Part shown: in pieces, positions 23,350-36,344 of the stretch
How positions within the stretch are numbered: position 1 is the first letter of the stretch
Layout: each line of letters starts with the position of its first letter
Source: Kingdonia uniflora
Taxonomy: Eukaryota; Streptophyta; Magnoliopsida; Ranunculales; Circaeasteraceae
Assembly: GCA_014058105.1 (NCBI GenBank)
Contig: JACGCM010001796.1
Location: 930,001-994,000, forward strand
Length of the DNA: 64,000 bases
Reading direction: 5' to 3'
Notes under the pieces: generated by a model
The model's database searches: none
The model's input: the letters and a program-made list of their open reading frames with translations, nothing else
Told to the model about the DNA's origin: nothing
Position numbers and translations under genes: made by a program

Positions 23350-24103
23350 TTAATTGAATATGTATTTGGGTACACACTCTTCCATTGCCCAATTTCAGAA
23401 TATACACATTAAGTTAACTTCACTCTACAAAGAGATCATTGGTAGACTCGATCTCTTACTGTATTGTTATGACTTGCTTATGCCTTAGAGCGACAATGCT
23501 GTGAGGCTTATACCTCAGCCTTAAATTAGGTGTGATTGTTATTCTTGCGCCAACAGTACTCTATAGTATGTGCAATTGTGGGAGACACTCAGCCTTCAAC
23601 AATCTACTTCACTCTTTTTTAGCTACAACTAACTTAAAGTTCAGATGATAAACAACAAACTCTCAGTTAGGTATTCTACTCTTTATAGTTTATATAAGTA
23701 CAACTCACTTAAGCAGTAAATATCAGATTAAAGGATAGTTGAGTTTACATCAGGTTCTGCAAACAAACTTTTCTCTCTAAAGAACAATGGAAAATAACTT
23801 ACCTCCATTGGATAACGAAGTATGGAACTTCCACTTGATTAAAATTTCTTAACCAATGTAGGAGAACACAATGATCTAGTTATTTGAATATTATATACTG
23901 ACGAATCGTAATAGGGCCGTTTTTCAGATAATCAGCAATCCAGTGAATATCAGGGCATCGGGTCAGTTCAGTCAGCCCCTGGGCAGATCCTCTTCGTCTA
24001 CAAATCTATACTTTGTCCAAGCCTTTTCAGGGGTGTATTTTCTTTTTTAAAATTCTTCTAATGCTGCAATCACATACCAAAATTTCTTATATGGATGCTC
24101 GTC
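23350..24103. other. No gene seen
   Basis: AT-rich sequence between the Sirevirus-like element and the apyrase-like 3' fragment. It may contain the 3' flank of that pseudogene. No repeat or ORF of note. Confidence 0.5.
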
Positions 24104-24420
24104 TTAGACCTTTGCCATGGGTGACTCAGCCAGAGAGGAATTAAGGTCTTCTCTTGATTGGGATCTTCTGCTTTGAAGTCTCATTTGACTTCTGTGAGGA
24201 GCCCAGAAGGAACCCATCCCATCATTTTCTAATATCATCTCCCCTAAGCTACTCAAAGAATAACTGTGCGAAACACTTCCAGTTGAATGGTGTAATGTAG
24301 ACTCCATGAGCTGGATGCTGCTGCCTCCCAACCCGTGTCCCATACTGAATGGTCTCCGTTGGGAGCCCGCCACCGTAGGACTAAGTGACAGCTTTGCTCT
24401 CCCATCTCCTGAACTGATGA
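24104..24420 (-). pseudogene. Apyrase-7-like C-terminal fragment
   Basis: An open stretch reading on - from the junction at 24420: it begins SSGDGRAKLSLSPTVAGS, continues through GGSSIQLMES and GSVSHSYS, and ends in LQSRRSQSRED...SLAESPMAKV with a stop. The Ser-rich tail with SRRSQSRED is what I associate with the C-terminus of plant apyrase 7 (GDA1/CD39 family). This is from memory and needs an alignment. It has the same orientation as the N-terminal half at 36845-38111, from which it is separated by a Copia element. About 270 residues between the halves are missing. Confidence 0.6.
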
Positions 24421-24691
24421 CAAAGTAAAGGTTTTTTTTCTTGAGTGACTATCTCTCTCTCTCAAGGTTTTTCTCGTATGTATCTCTCTCGTACCTCAAC
24501 CCTAAAAACCATGTTCCTTTTTATAGTTGACAAAGTTGTATCATCGAGGATTCTATTTTGTCGAAATATCGGCAAAAAAAACTAGTGCAAAAAACGGTGG
24601 AGTGTGGGCGACGTAGACTACACTTCTGCTCCCAACAAAGTTCCACAATTCCTACTCCTCAGGCACTCTCATGGTGAGGGATATCCCAACA
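24421..24691 (-). repeat. Truncated 3' LTR of the Tork-like Copia
   Basis: It is nearly identical to 36571-36844 from caaagtaaagg onwards. The other ~288 bp of the LTR are absent and the sequence passes directly into the apyrase-like fragment at 24420. Confidence 0.9.
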
Positions 24692-24740
24692 ATCTCCCCC
24701 TCCCGATCCATGAGGGGGGATACCTCCACGTATTCCCAAA

Positions 24741-27700
24741 TCAACAAGAGTGTTCTACCATTCTGGTGATAGCACAACAAACATCAAACTTGCCCTTTGG
24801 CAGAACCTTGGTCATCATATCCGACCCATTCTTATCGGTATGGATCTTCTCGATGCACAATTGCTTCTTTTCGAGGACTTCTCTAATCCAATGATAATGC
24901 ACATGTATGTGCTTGGATCTAGAGTGAAAACTCGGATTCTTGCTTAAGTGGATGGCGCTCTGACTGTCACACAAAACCACAAACTGTTTCTGCTTTAGCC
25001 CTAGTTCATTGAAGAACCTCTTCATCCATAACATCTCTTTGCAACACTCAGTGGCTGCAATATATTTGGCTTCTGTAGTGGAGAGAGCAACACATTTTTG
25101 CAACTTAGATTGCTAAGAAACAGCTCCCCCTACAAATGTAAACAAATAACCAGAAGTAGACTTCATCGAGTCAACATCACCTGCCATGTCTGCATCTGTG
25201 TAGCCTTCAAGTAAGGACTTACTTCTACCAAAGCACAAACAAGCCTTGGAAGTGCCCTTGAGATATCTCAATATCCACTTAACACCTTCCCAATGCTCTT
25301 TATCCGGATTTGACAGAAAACGGCTTACAACACCAACGGCGAAAGCAATATCCGGTCTTGTACACACCATTGCATACATTAAGCTGCCCACTGCAGATGC
25401 ATATGGAATCTTCTACATTTCTTTCTTCTCATGTTCACCCCTTGGACACTTATCTTTGGTCATGCGGAATTGACCCCCAGGTGGACAACTTACTGTCTTT
25501 GCTTGACCCATGTTGAACCTTTTCAGCACCTTCTCAATATAGCTTTCTTAAGAAAGCCACAATCTCCCACTCTTTCTATCACGAGTGATCCGCATACCAA
25601 GTATCTGCTTTGCTTGACCCAAATCCTTCATCTCAAAGGACTTACTCAAGTCTGTCCTCAACTTGGATATCTTGTTGATGTTTGGACCAACAATCAACAT
25701 ATCATCCACATATAGCAGAAGCACTATGAAATCTCCATCTGGAAACTTCTGAACAAACACACAATGATCGGAAGCAGACTTCTTGTACCCTTACTTCATC
25801 ATGAAGGACTCAAACTTCATATACCACTGTCTCGGTGCCTGCTTCAAGCCATACAAACTCTTTCTCAGTTTGCATACCAACTGCTCCTTGCCCTTGACCT
25901 CAAAACCCTCTGGCTGGTCCATGTAGACATCTTCCTCAAGATTACCATTAAGAAAAGCTGTCTTGACATCTAGCTGCTCAACCTCTAGGTTCATACTTGC
26001 AGCCAAACCCAATACAACCCTAATAGAAGTCATCTTAACAACCGGAGAGAAAATTTTATCAAAGTCAATACCTTTCCTCTGACCGAATCCCTTCACAACA
26101 AGGCAAGCTTTGTACCTTGGATGTGGATTACTTTCTTCATGCTTGACTTTGTACACCCACTTGTTCTTGAGAACTTTTCTTCCATTCGGTTTCTCAACTA
26201 AGTCATAGGTGTGGTTCTTATGCAAAGAACCCATCTCATCTTGCATGGCCTTCAACCATTTCTCACTGTCTGTACCTTCAATCGCCTCTTGATAGTACAT
26301 AGGCTCTCCACCATCAGATAATAATACATATGTATGTGGTGGGTACCTGGTTGAAGCTTATCTTTCTCTCTCGGATCTCCTTACCTCACCTTCTTGTGGC
26401 TCAGGAGGATGAACTTCTTCTAGTTTAGGTGGTGGTTCATGCACTTCTTTTGTATCTTCTATCTCAATAGGCTCAATCCTATCTTGAACAATAGGATCAT
26501 CATCATGAGCCTCAAACCCATGGTTTTCTGCATTCTCAATGCCTTCTACCGCTTGTTCCACAGCTGGAACTTCCGGTTCTAAGTTACCAAGGTCGTCGAC
26601 ACAAGCCTCTAGCTTCTCGCCATTCTCAAAGTCCTCTATCATCTGATCTTCCAAGAACACAACATCACGACTTCAGATTACTTTCTTGTTAATCGGATCA
26701 TAGAGTTTGTAACCAAACTTCTCATCCCCATAACCAAGAAAAATACACTGCTTAGCTTTGTCATCGAGCTTGGACCTCTCATCCTTGGGAATATGAACAA
26801 ATGCTCTGCACCCAAATACCCTCAAGTATCCATAATCAACATCTCTGCATGACCATACTCTATCCGGATAGTCACTGTTTAGAGGCTTCGAAGGAGATAG
26901 GTTGATCACATGTACTGTTGTGCGCATTGCTTCTACCTAGTAAATCTTCGGTAACTTAGAATGAGACAACATGCATCTCATCCTCTCTACAATGGTGCGA
27001 TTCATCCTCTCAGCTATACCATTGTGTTGAGGTGTCTTGGGCACTGTCTGCTCATGACAAATCCCAAGACTCTTGCAGTACTCTTCAAATGGCCCAATAT
27101 ACTCACCCCCATTATCTGAACGAATACACTTCAAAGGCTTCCCAGTCTCTCTTTCCACCATTCTATGGAAAGTCTTGAATACACTGAGAACCTCATCTTT
27201 GGTCTTTAAACTATATACCCATATCTTTCTTGACGCATCATCAATGAAAGTCAAGAAGTATAAAGCTCACCCATAGGACTTCACTCTCATGGGATCACTC
27301 AAATCCGAGTGTACTAGCTCAAGAACATTCTCCTTGCGGTGAGAAGGAGATCTTTGGAAAGATACTCTGTGCTGCTTTCCAACTAGACAATTAGTACATC
27401 TATTCAAATGCGTACCTTTGATGTTTGGCAATACCTTTTGCTTAACAAGAGCTTCCATGCCTTTCTCTCCCATATGACACAATCTTTTATGCCATAGTTC
27501 GGTGAAAGCTTCTTCCTGTGCCGCATTCAACTCTGCTTTACATAGACTAGCTTGCGTCTTGTAGAGCGAACAACCCTTCTTCCCTTTGGCTACCACGAGG
27601 GAACCTTTGCTCAGTTTCCATACCCCGTTACCAAACGAGCTCTGGAAGCCATCATCATCTAATTTCCCTGCAGACATTAGGCTTAGTCGAAGATCGGGGA

Positions 27701-28010
27701 TATGTCTTACATCCTTGAGTGTCAAGGTGTAACCGACACTGGTTTCCACATGAACATCACCGATCCCTGTAATCCTCGAGACTCCACTGTTACCCATCTT
27801 TACCTCACCAAAATCACCACTGCTGTAGGTAGTGAAGAATCTCCTGTGCGGTGTGACGTGATAGGACGCTCCGGTATCTACCACCCACTCTGTATCCTGA
27901 CATGAGGTACTAATACAACACTCACCACAATCTGACACAATTCCCAATAGATCATCTTCTGAAGCTACTGCGGTAGTATCTCGGCCCGTGCTTCCATTTA
28001 TCTTCACCAT
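24741..28010 (-). pseudogene. Tork-like Copia pol: protease, integrase, RT, RNase H
   Basis: Protease with WVVDTGASYHVT near 27885. Integrase with the GAG-pre-integrase HKRLCHMGEKGM near 27480, CIRSDNGGEY near 27130 and PQHNGIAERMNR near 27020. RT with [10 protein letters not shown] near 26150, [10 protein letters not shown] near 25960, [12 protein letters not shown] near 25840 and LLYVDDMLIVG near 25690. RNase H with YTDADMAGD near 25200, and a tail (25103-24741) with DSQSAIHLSKN. Stops near 26937, 25790, 25545, 25395 and 25110 break it into separate frames, although long stretches remain open. Confidence 0.88.
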
Positions 28011-28091
28011 GTCTTCATGTACACAGTTATTCTTCTCATCCCTCTTGAGTGTTCTGCACTCATATCTAAAGTGGCCCTTGGTGGCACAATA

Positions 28092-28805
28092 TCAATATTG
28101 CCTCTCTTTCTTAGGAGCTCTCGATTCACCCCTAGATTTGCTTCTGTCATCACTTCTAGAATAAGATGGTTTTCTACTCTTAGCTCTCCCCCGCTTCTCT
28201 GTGACAAGTATCTCTGAGTGAGAGGAGCTACTTCGTGAACCCCTTCTTGTCTCCTCATTCAACAATGCACCGGTAATCATTTCCATGGAGATGATTCCAT
28301 CCTTAGCGGCTCCGCCAAGAGAAACTACTAAAGTTTCCCAACTGTCGGGTAGAGAGTTCAATAGTTACAAAGCCTCGACTTCATCACCCATATTGATCTT
28401 CATCAAATACAACTGATTGATGGTATTATGTACTTCATTAAGATGCTCAGACATTAAAGAACCTTCTTTGTACTTCGTGTTAGCAAACTTCTTAATAAGT
28501 AGCACCTTGTTTCCGGCCAACTTCCTCTCATAGAGTTCCTCGAGCTTCTTTCACAAGCTAAAAGCGGTAGTCTCCTGGGATACATGGTGGAATACACTGT
28601 CGTCAATCCACTGTTTGATATACCCAATCGCTTTTCTGTTAAGCTTGTTCCACTCGGCTATATCCATTTTTTCTGGCATTGCTCCCCCATTTTCGATGGG
28701 TAACGCCAAATCCTTGCAGTAGAGCAAGTCCTCCATCTTGGCTTTCCAGATGGTGTAGTTTCCTCTGTTCAGACTAGTCATGCGAGTATTTATCGAATGA
28801 TCCAT
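28092..28805 (-). pseudogene. Tork-like Copia gag
   Basis: It begins at the ATG at 28805 with LNRGNYTIWKAKMEDLL, the usual Tnt1/Tork-type gag opening, followed by WIDDSVFHHVSQET. A stop interrupts at 28551. The second part (28361-28092) has LPDSWETLVVSL and a basic Ser/Arg-rich tail; the zinc knuckle that should follow near 28060 is degenerate. Confidence 0.8.
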
Positions 28806-28897
28806 TTCAACAAGCTATTTCAACTCAAACCTCCTCTCAGGAATTTAATCATTCTGAGCAAGACCAGGAATAACAACCTTGATTTAATCAAACCACG

Positions 28898-28909
28898 GCT
28901 CTGATACCA
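28898..28909 (-). other. Primer binding site (tRNA-iMet) of the Tork-like Copia
   Basis: On - it reads TGGTATCAGAGC, 2 nt from the 5' LTR end at 28912. Confidence 0.9.
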
Positions 28910-29449
28910 CTTGTTGGGATTAGACGATACCAATCGAACCCCTCTGAGGTGTCTTGCAATGAACAAATCTTAATACTAACAAAAGCCAACCCACCAGACT
29001 CTAACAAATATCACTAACAGGTAATATTATGGCAAAGAAAAAACAATATTTTCTTGGAGCTCTGCCTTCTCTCTTCTCTCCTACCTCCTCTCTCCCCCAT
29101 GTCACCCTCTCTCTCTCTAACCAGTCTCTCTTCTCTCCAACCTACTCTCTCCCCCATTTCACCCTCCCGCTATAACCAGTCTCCCTACTCTCTTCCTTCT
29201 CTTCAGCCCCTTCCCTCTCCTTATCACCCTTTTTTACCCTTTTTCTTCTGTCTCAAGCTGTTGACCCATCTCATTCCCTCCATCACATTAGCCTCAAACT
29301 TACTCCTCTACCCATTATCGACCCCTAGAGCAGCTTTTGTTTTCCTCAAACCCATCGTGTGTACACTCAACAAGGTCTTCCTTTGTTAGAGCTGCTCGGG
29401 CAGAGGCTTATACCTTTGTAGCCCTAGTGTCTCACACCACGCTCCTACC

Positions 29450-31849
29450 ATGCAGGACAACGACAAAGCAAACCACAGCAGGGACATTGCTGAGCTCATG
29501 GGAGAGTGCTCCACACAAGACCCAACCCCTGTGCTGCACATTGAATCAGCGAAATGGGAAACCCTAAAACATCGGTGGAAATTCGCCCTCACTTTTAAAT
29601 CTATATCACCCATCATACGTGAACAAGCGATCCTTGACGGCATCAAGAAAGAGTGGAGAAAGCTCATTACGAGTATACCACCTATATCCTTCGAGCAATC
29701 GTCGAAAGTCTATATTGCAAACTTTCAAAATGCGGAAGACTTCCATACCATCCTTAATACGCCTCCGGTGAATATATACGGATTCTTGCTTCTCCAACAA
29801 CCCTTCAACCCCATCCTCCATCAGGCAGAAATGACGTTCACCACCTACTTTTGCTGGGTTCAGATCTCAGGCATGCCATGCTGTTTGCTTGACCGTAATA
29901 TGCTCCTTAATATCGGCAACAAAATTGGTTTCTTTGTCCGTGACGACCTAAAACCGAAGGGAACCAAATTTTGTAAAGCCGGTTTTGTGCGGATCCTCGT
30001 TAACCTACTTACACACTGGCCACTAGTGACAGCCATTACTATTCCCCGTCCAGAAAATCACAGAGACGCAGTGATTTCAATAAAGTATGAAAGACTGGAA
30101 GGGTTTTGTCAGATATGCAGAGTTCTTGACCACCCCCTCGCGGCATGCAAGAAATACACTAGACTGCTCATGGAGATGAACCGACTCGGTATTACCGATA
30201 AACTTATCTTCCCTTTCAGCCGGCATATACAAGTGGACCATGCAAAACAAAAAATGAAAGTGTACACGGAAAAACCCGACGTAGTGCAGCCAGAAATTCT
30301 GGCTCGCACTAACTTGGTTGTGACGAGTCCTCCCGGCTCTGGCCTCCCCTATCACACCCATCACCATAAATCGTCAAAAACAGAGAAGCTGACCCATAAT
30401 GTCTTAAATCAGATTAATTCTTGGGAACAAATAGGCAATCTTAATCCTCTCAGTCCGGAACGAGCGTTGTCAAACGTCGGCACGCGACAACCCCATCAAG
30501 ACCGTTTTACGGCCAGCTTTACCGGAGCAGCGGGCCACGTCCAATCACAAAACTGCTGCAATCTGACACATCATAACGGGGCTGTCGGACGTATCCAAAA
30601 GAACTTTCCAACGGATCCTCCAAAGACGTCGCATGATTTGAACATTTATGAGGCGAGCCGTTTGGATTTAAATGTTGTGGGACCCCCTTCCTATTCACAT
30701 CAGCCTTGCCTCCCACGTCACCCTCTAAGCATTTATGAGGTAAACATTTCTGACCCCACCAGCCCCTCTCGTCAGTACACCCCACTTTCTATAAAACGCG
30801 TAGGCAAGAAGCCGTTGGTAGAAATCTGGGACCCTACCTACTGTACGGACTTCCCTAAACAGTAGGCCCAATCACTTGCTACAAAAGCTCATTACAAGGC
30901 CTCTTTTGTGTTTGAAGCCCGGTCTGGATTTGGTGACTCTTTCGGGGCTGGAACCTCTTTTACTCGAAGCTCGGCTATAAAGCCTCGTTCCCTCCTCTTC
31001 CTTGACAGCCCATACACAATTGCTGAGGCCTCAAACACTCTTAGCAACAGCCTCAATCTTGACAATTCAACTAACCAAAATCAAGATCACCAACAGCCTC
31101 TTTCAAACCCAAAACCGAACCGACCTCAGGAATCAATTCGCCGGCCAGCCAACATGCATTATAGTTTCCCAATCTTTGTTAGCCCCCCTCTTCCGTCCCT
31201 CAAGGTGCCTTCATCATCCGACGAGACCGAACCGCTCGAGGTAGGTTACTCCTCCACCGAGAGCTCCGGATGGGAAACACCCTCACATCTCGACCTCTTC
31301 CCTTCGGCGGACAATGCAATATAAAGCACTGAATCAAATTCTCAGTTGAGGGTCACCACAAACCGCAAACGATACCGAGACCTCGGGAATACTGGAGATG
31401 AGGAATCCGAGAGATCTTCTAACCATGATGAGCAGACTGTCCAGCCTGGGAGAACCGCCGTAAAACGGCAGCGACCAATCAATCACAACAACGACACTAC
31501 TGCGGAGACCAGCGAGATTTCTAAGGTACGCGGCTCGATTTTTACCACACAAAAGCACTTCTACACGCCACCTTACATACATGATTATTCTCTTCGTTTT
31601 ACTGTACCACAGAAATGCCTTAAGAAATTTGTTGTTTATGAGAAAGGGAGATATAAATCCATAGCTACTGCTAAGCATTTTTCTAACTATGATTTATGTA
31701 GAACTAAAGATAGTAGACTTAACAAGGGTTCTAAAAAAACTACCTCTGGGTATACTGCCAAACTCGTTAGACTTGACAAACCACACAACCTCGTCATACA
31801 CGGTTCGAGTATGGACACTTACTCCGTTATTCCTTCGGGAAGTCTCTAG
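29450..31849 (+). pseudogene. LINE ORF1 (DUF4283-like plus CCHC zinc knuckle)
   Basis: The first open part, 29450-30865 (471 residues), has a DUF4283-like N-terminal region (FKSISPIIREQAILDGIKK onwards) and a knuckle CQICRVLDHPLAAC (C-x2-C-x4-H-x4-C) at about residues 218-231. The rest is a Pro/Ser-rich low-complexity tail. A stop at 30863 is followed by further coding-like frames, 30908-31324 and 31346-31849, probably the former C-terminus. In L1-type elements ORF1 binds the element RNA. Confidence 0.78.
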
Positions 31850-32268
31850 AAAAGCACACCCTGGGGAAACAAAGAGAGGAATAGGAAATTTCTGAAGAGA
31901 CTTACCGCCAAGCATCATCTATTCCCTCAACCTTTCGCCTGGTTATTTGGGACAGACCCCTCGCTTCTCTCCCTTCCGCCTAGACTTCGAGAGCTCTGGA
32001 AACTTATTTCCAGGACTCGCCACTGCGATCTCTTCCCATCATATGGAGACTTATCTAGGATTCACGGGCTTCCTTGTTGACAGCCCGTTACTTGTACTGG
32101 GCGCAGACCCTTTTTACTTTTGGCCAAGCAGATGTTCGTCTCGGCCAGAAAAAACTGGAAATCTCTCTAAGGTCGCCCACTCCATCGGAGCTTTAAACAG
32201 ACCAACCCAGATAGATACTCGACCACTCTTCTCTTGGAAGCGGGCCCGACACCGGCCCTCAATTTCCA

Positions 32269-35200
32269 ATGATTTTTCTCTCCTGGAATTGCAGAAGGGG
32301 TGGAAAGCCATCTACTCTTCGCGAGCTCCGCAACATCCAAAAAAAGCACAACCCAGACGTTATTTTTCTCTCCAAGACTATAAGTACGGACCCTGATTTA
32401 TCCAGGAAATTCGCTACCCTGGGTCTCGATCACTCTCATTGCGTCCCTGCTAGCGTCGGTCATGGGGGGGGGATCTGGCTGGCCTGGCATAAAGACATCA
32501 ATTTCACAATTCTTGCCTCTTCCCCGAGAAGCATCGACGTCCTCTTTACTACCAACACTTCACATCCTGATTCTGACCCGCAGCCGACTCACTAGATGAG
32601 CTCCTTTACCTATGGCCCACCTGATCATGTGCAAAGGGGCCCTTATTGGGATTCTATCACTAATCTTACTCACTCCATCCATATCTTCTGGATTGTTATT
32701 GGAGACCTCAACGGGATCATCTCGCGAGAGGAAAAGTTTGGGAGGATCCCTTTCAATCAGCTGGCCTCGAATCTCTTGGCCGACTTCATTTTTAGCTCCT
32801 CCCTGATTGACCTTGGATTCACGAGTGTCCCTTTTACCTGATCCAACAAACGGAAAGGGACAGATCTTACTAAGCTCCGCCTCGACCGAGTTGTCGTCAA
32901 CGACACCTGGTAAACTTGTTTCCCGGATGCGGTTGTCCTAAACTTGCCCATTATCAGCTCTGACCACAGTCCCATCATCCTTAACACCACTTTTTGCACT
33001 GCCAGCTCCCCAAATAATTTCATTTTCAATCTTTCTGGACCAAGCACAAGGATTTTCATTCGGTGATTAAGGAAGCCTGGGATGTCAACCAATCGAGCTC
33101 ACGCCCCCTTCGGCTTTGCAAAAAGCTGCGTCACACCAAAGCCTCCCTCACCAATTGGAATCGTCTGACTTTTTTTACCAAGCCGGGGTATATTCAGCAG
33201 CTTCGGGGGCAAATTGGGCAGATTCAAAAAGAGCCGCACTCTGAGCAGAATGATATTCTTGAGCGGCAGCTTCTGACCTCTATGGATATAAGCCTTTCTT
33301 AAGAAGAGACCATCTGGAGAGATAAATCTCGGGAGACTTGGCTCAAAGAGGGGGACCGCACACTAGGTTTTTTTATATCTCTACCATCTGCCGCAGGAGG
33401 AAAAACTCCATCAACTCCATCCGCAAGCCTGACGGCTCTTGGGCTCAAGACAGAATCACCATTGGTACTACGTTTCTTGACTTCTATAAGAACCTCTTCT
33501 CCTCCGCGAATCCCTCCCTCAAAGTAGCCTCCCTGAATCTTTTTGAGTCTGTCATCACTCGGGATGACAATGACTTGATTACCCATGATCCCACTTTGGA
33601 GGAAGTCCGGGAAGCCCTTCTTTCCCATGAACCCTAACAAATCCCTTGGCCCAGATGGCTTTACCCCACTTTTCTATCAAAAATCCTAGGATATCATCAA
33701 TGATGACTTGTTTAAAGCTATTCTCACTTTTTTTCAGAATGGCCGTCTCCTCCCGGAATTCAACCATACAAACATTACCCTCATCCCTAAAAAGAAGAAC
33801 CCTACCTCCCCGGAGCATTACCGGCCGATTAGTCTTTGTAATGTTAAATTTAAGATCATAACGAAGATTATGACTACTCGTCTCAATCCCCTTTTGGATA
33901 AAATCATCTCCCCCTCCTAGAATGCTTTCGTCTCTGAGCGACAAATTTTTGATAACATCATCATGGCTCAAGAGATCCTTAGATCCATTAAGAAGAAAAA
34001 AGGGCCTAAAGGGAATATGGCGATCAAACTTGATTTGAGCAAAGCTTTCGGCCGCGTAGAATCGGACTTCCTCATCGACACGATGAAAGCCATAGGTTTT
34101 TACGACAAATGGTGTTCCCAGATTTGCCAGTATATTTCCACTTCCACCTTCTCCTTCAACCTGAATGGTTCCCCCTTCGGCTTCTTTAAGCCCGAGAGAG
34201 GCCACAGACAAGGAGACCCCCTCTCCCCATTTCTTTTCCTCATCTGTTCTGAGGTCCTATCGCGAATCATCTTAAAATATGAGAATGAGGGAGAGCTGGA
34301 TGGCATTAAGACTGCGAAAGGGTGTACTCCAATTTCCCATCTCTTGTTTGCCGACGACTGTTTCATCTTCTGTAAGGCCACCTTCTCGGAAGCGGGCACC
34401 TTGTCGGATGCCCTCACCACCTTTAAAACGGTGTCTAGCCAAGAGATTAATTTTGATAAATCCTGCATCCTCTTCAGTAAGAATTGCCACCATCGCCACA
34501 CCAAGCTCATTCAACATATTCTCCACATCAAAAAAGACAGGGGTGGCGATAAATACCTGGGTGCCCCTCTCGAATTTGATCGCAAAAAGAGCCTTAACTT
34601 CCAAGATATCACCACTCGCGTCTCCGATCGGATTGAGGACTGGAAAGCTAAAAACCTCTCTCAAGCGGGGCGCATTACCCTTATTAAAGTTGATAACTCA
34701 GCAATCCCTTCTTACCATATGTCAGTTTTCTCCTTCCCTGTCCAGACTTGCAAAAAGCTGGATTCGATTAATTCCAGATTCTTATGGGGGACTAACGCTG
34801 CCGACAACAGGAAAGCCTCTCTCATTGGATGGAAGACCATATGTCGACCACTCAAATAGGGAGGGCTGGGTATCTGGAGAGCGATCTCCTATAACCATGC
34901 TCTACTGGCAAATCTCTTCTGGAGAGTTATTAAAGAACCCAATAAGCTCTGGGCGAAAAACTTGGTTAAACGTTACTCCCCTAAGGAATCTATTATGATT
35001 GTCTTGTCGAAACCTTCGGATTCATGGATCTGGAAGGGTATCATCGCAGCCCGTAATCGGATCTGGAACAATCTTATCTGGCATATCGGCGGCAGAAAAG
35101 ATATCGACTGCTGGCTCGAACCCTGGATCCCGAATATCCCTTTCGGTCGCCCATCCGGCCCCCCGCCCCGCCTTCGGCCTATCTGTAAGGTTAGCGAGCT

Positions 35201-36344
35201 GATCTGTCATTCCCAGTGACGCTGGAAGGCTTCCCTGATTCGGACAATCTTCCAGCAAGATATTGCTGAAGCTATCCTTAGTATCCCTCTCAGTGCTTTC
35301 CCTTCCAAAAATACTCTTCAGTGGCGTCCGGAGATTAATGGTCTTCTTACGACCAAATTGGCTTACCCTCCAGCCTCACCATTTGCCAGACCGAGCCGTC
35401 TCCCTTTAACCTCAAGTGGGCCAACATCTGGAGTTTAAATGTCCCTTTTCGTGTTCAATTTTTTGTTTGGAAAGCTTTGTAGGACGGGATCCCCACAAAT
35501 CATAAGCTAAGGTTTGTGGATTACAGTAGGGTGGCATCTTGCCCCAGGTGTCTCGAAGAAGTGGAGACTACCACTCATGCCCTTTTCTTTTGTAAGAAAG
35601 TGCGAGAAATCTGGTATGCTTTTGACTCTACTATCGATTTCAACAATTGGCCCTATTCTGATTCTCTCCTCCATATTATTCAGATGCTTACAAACAGACA
35701 AGCGACTTCTTCGGCTCCCTCCTAGGCCTTGATTAGCACTATTCTGTTTGTTATTTGGGAGAGCCGCAACGATTTTGTTTTCAATAACGCCACCAATAAC
35801 CCTTCCTCCTCCTTCCACAGGGCCAAATTTCTCATGGTTACCCCTTCCCCCCTTGACCAGCTCCCGACTAGTCAGTATATTCACCCCATTCCGCTTGTTG
35901 AAGAGGGGTGGCATATTGTTCTGGTGGATGGGGCTTGGTCCAGTCCTGACTTGCAGGAGGGGCTCGGGTTTTGCGATTAAAACTTACAATTCTTTTATTA
36001 TTGGTGCAGGGCACGCTTCATCCAGAACAGCGGACGCTGAAGAGGCTGAGGCGATCTCAGTGATCCGCGGTATGAGGGCGGCTCGTTCAGTTGGTTTAGA
36101 GAGAGTGATTTTGCTCACGGACTGCAGACGTCTTGTTCGTGCTTTTGAGTTGGGATTTGACGACTTATCCTGGGGAGCTCTTACCCTGGCTTCGGATATG
36201 CTGGGCCTTGCTTCCAGCTTCTCAGATTTTCGTTTCTGCCACATCAGTAGATCCCTTAATTTTGAGGCGCACGCCCCCGCCGCCAGAGGGCTAACTTTTC
36301 CGCTGGTTCTTTTTTTGAGCCGTTGGAGGCCAACAGTCTTGTAA
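32269..36344 (+). pseudogene. LINE ORF2: endonuclease, reverse transcriptase, zf-RVT, RNase H
   Basis: AP-type endonuclease from 32269 (FLSWNCRRGG, later IGDLNGI near 32700) with TAG at 32593 and TGA at 32839 inside. RT from about 33650 with ITLIPKK, YRPISLCNV, IKLDLSKAFGRVE, RQGDPLSPFLFLI and the active-site LFADDC near 34345-34360. A zinc-binding region near 35520-35620 (CPRCLEEVETTTHALFFC). An RNase H domain 35920-36300 with VDGAWS and SRSLNFEAHAPA. At least eight stops or frame changes, so it is inactive, but all domains are present in the standard plant L1 order. Confidence 0.88.

Noticed and set aside
29054..29389. 111-codon Ser/Pro/Leu-rich frame
   Set aside because: It is the pyrimidine-rich 5' region of the LINE; the peptide is low complexity.
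33579..34664. Long - strand frames in the LINE
   Set aside because: Antisense shadows of the reverse transcriptase domain on +.
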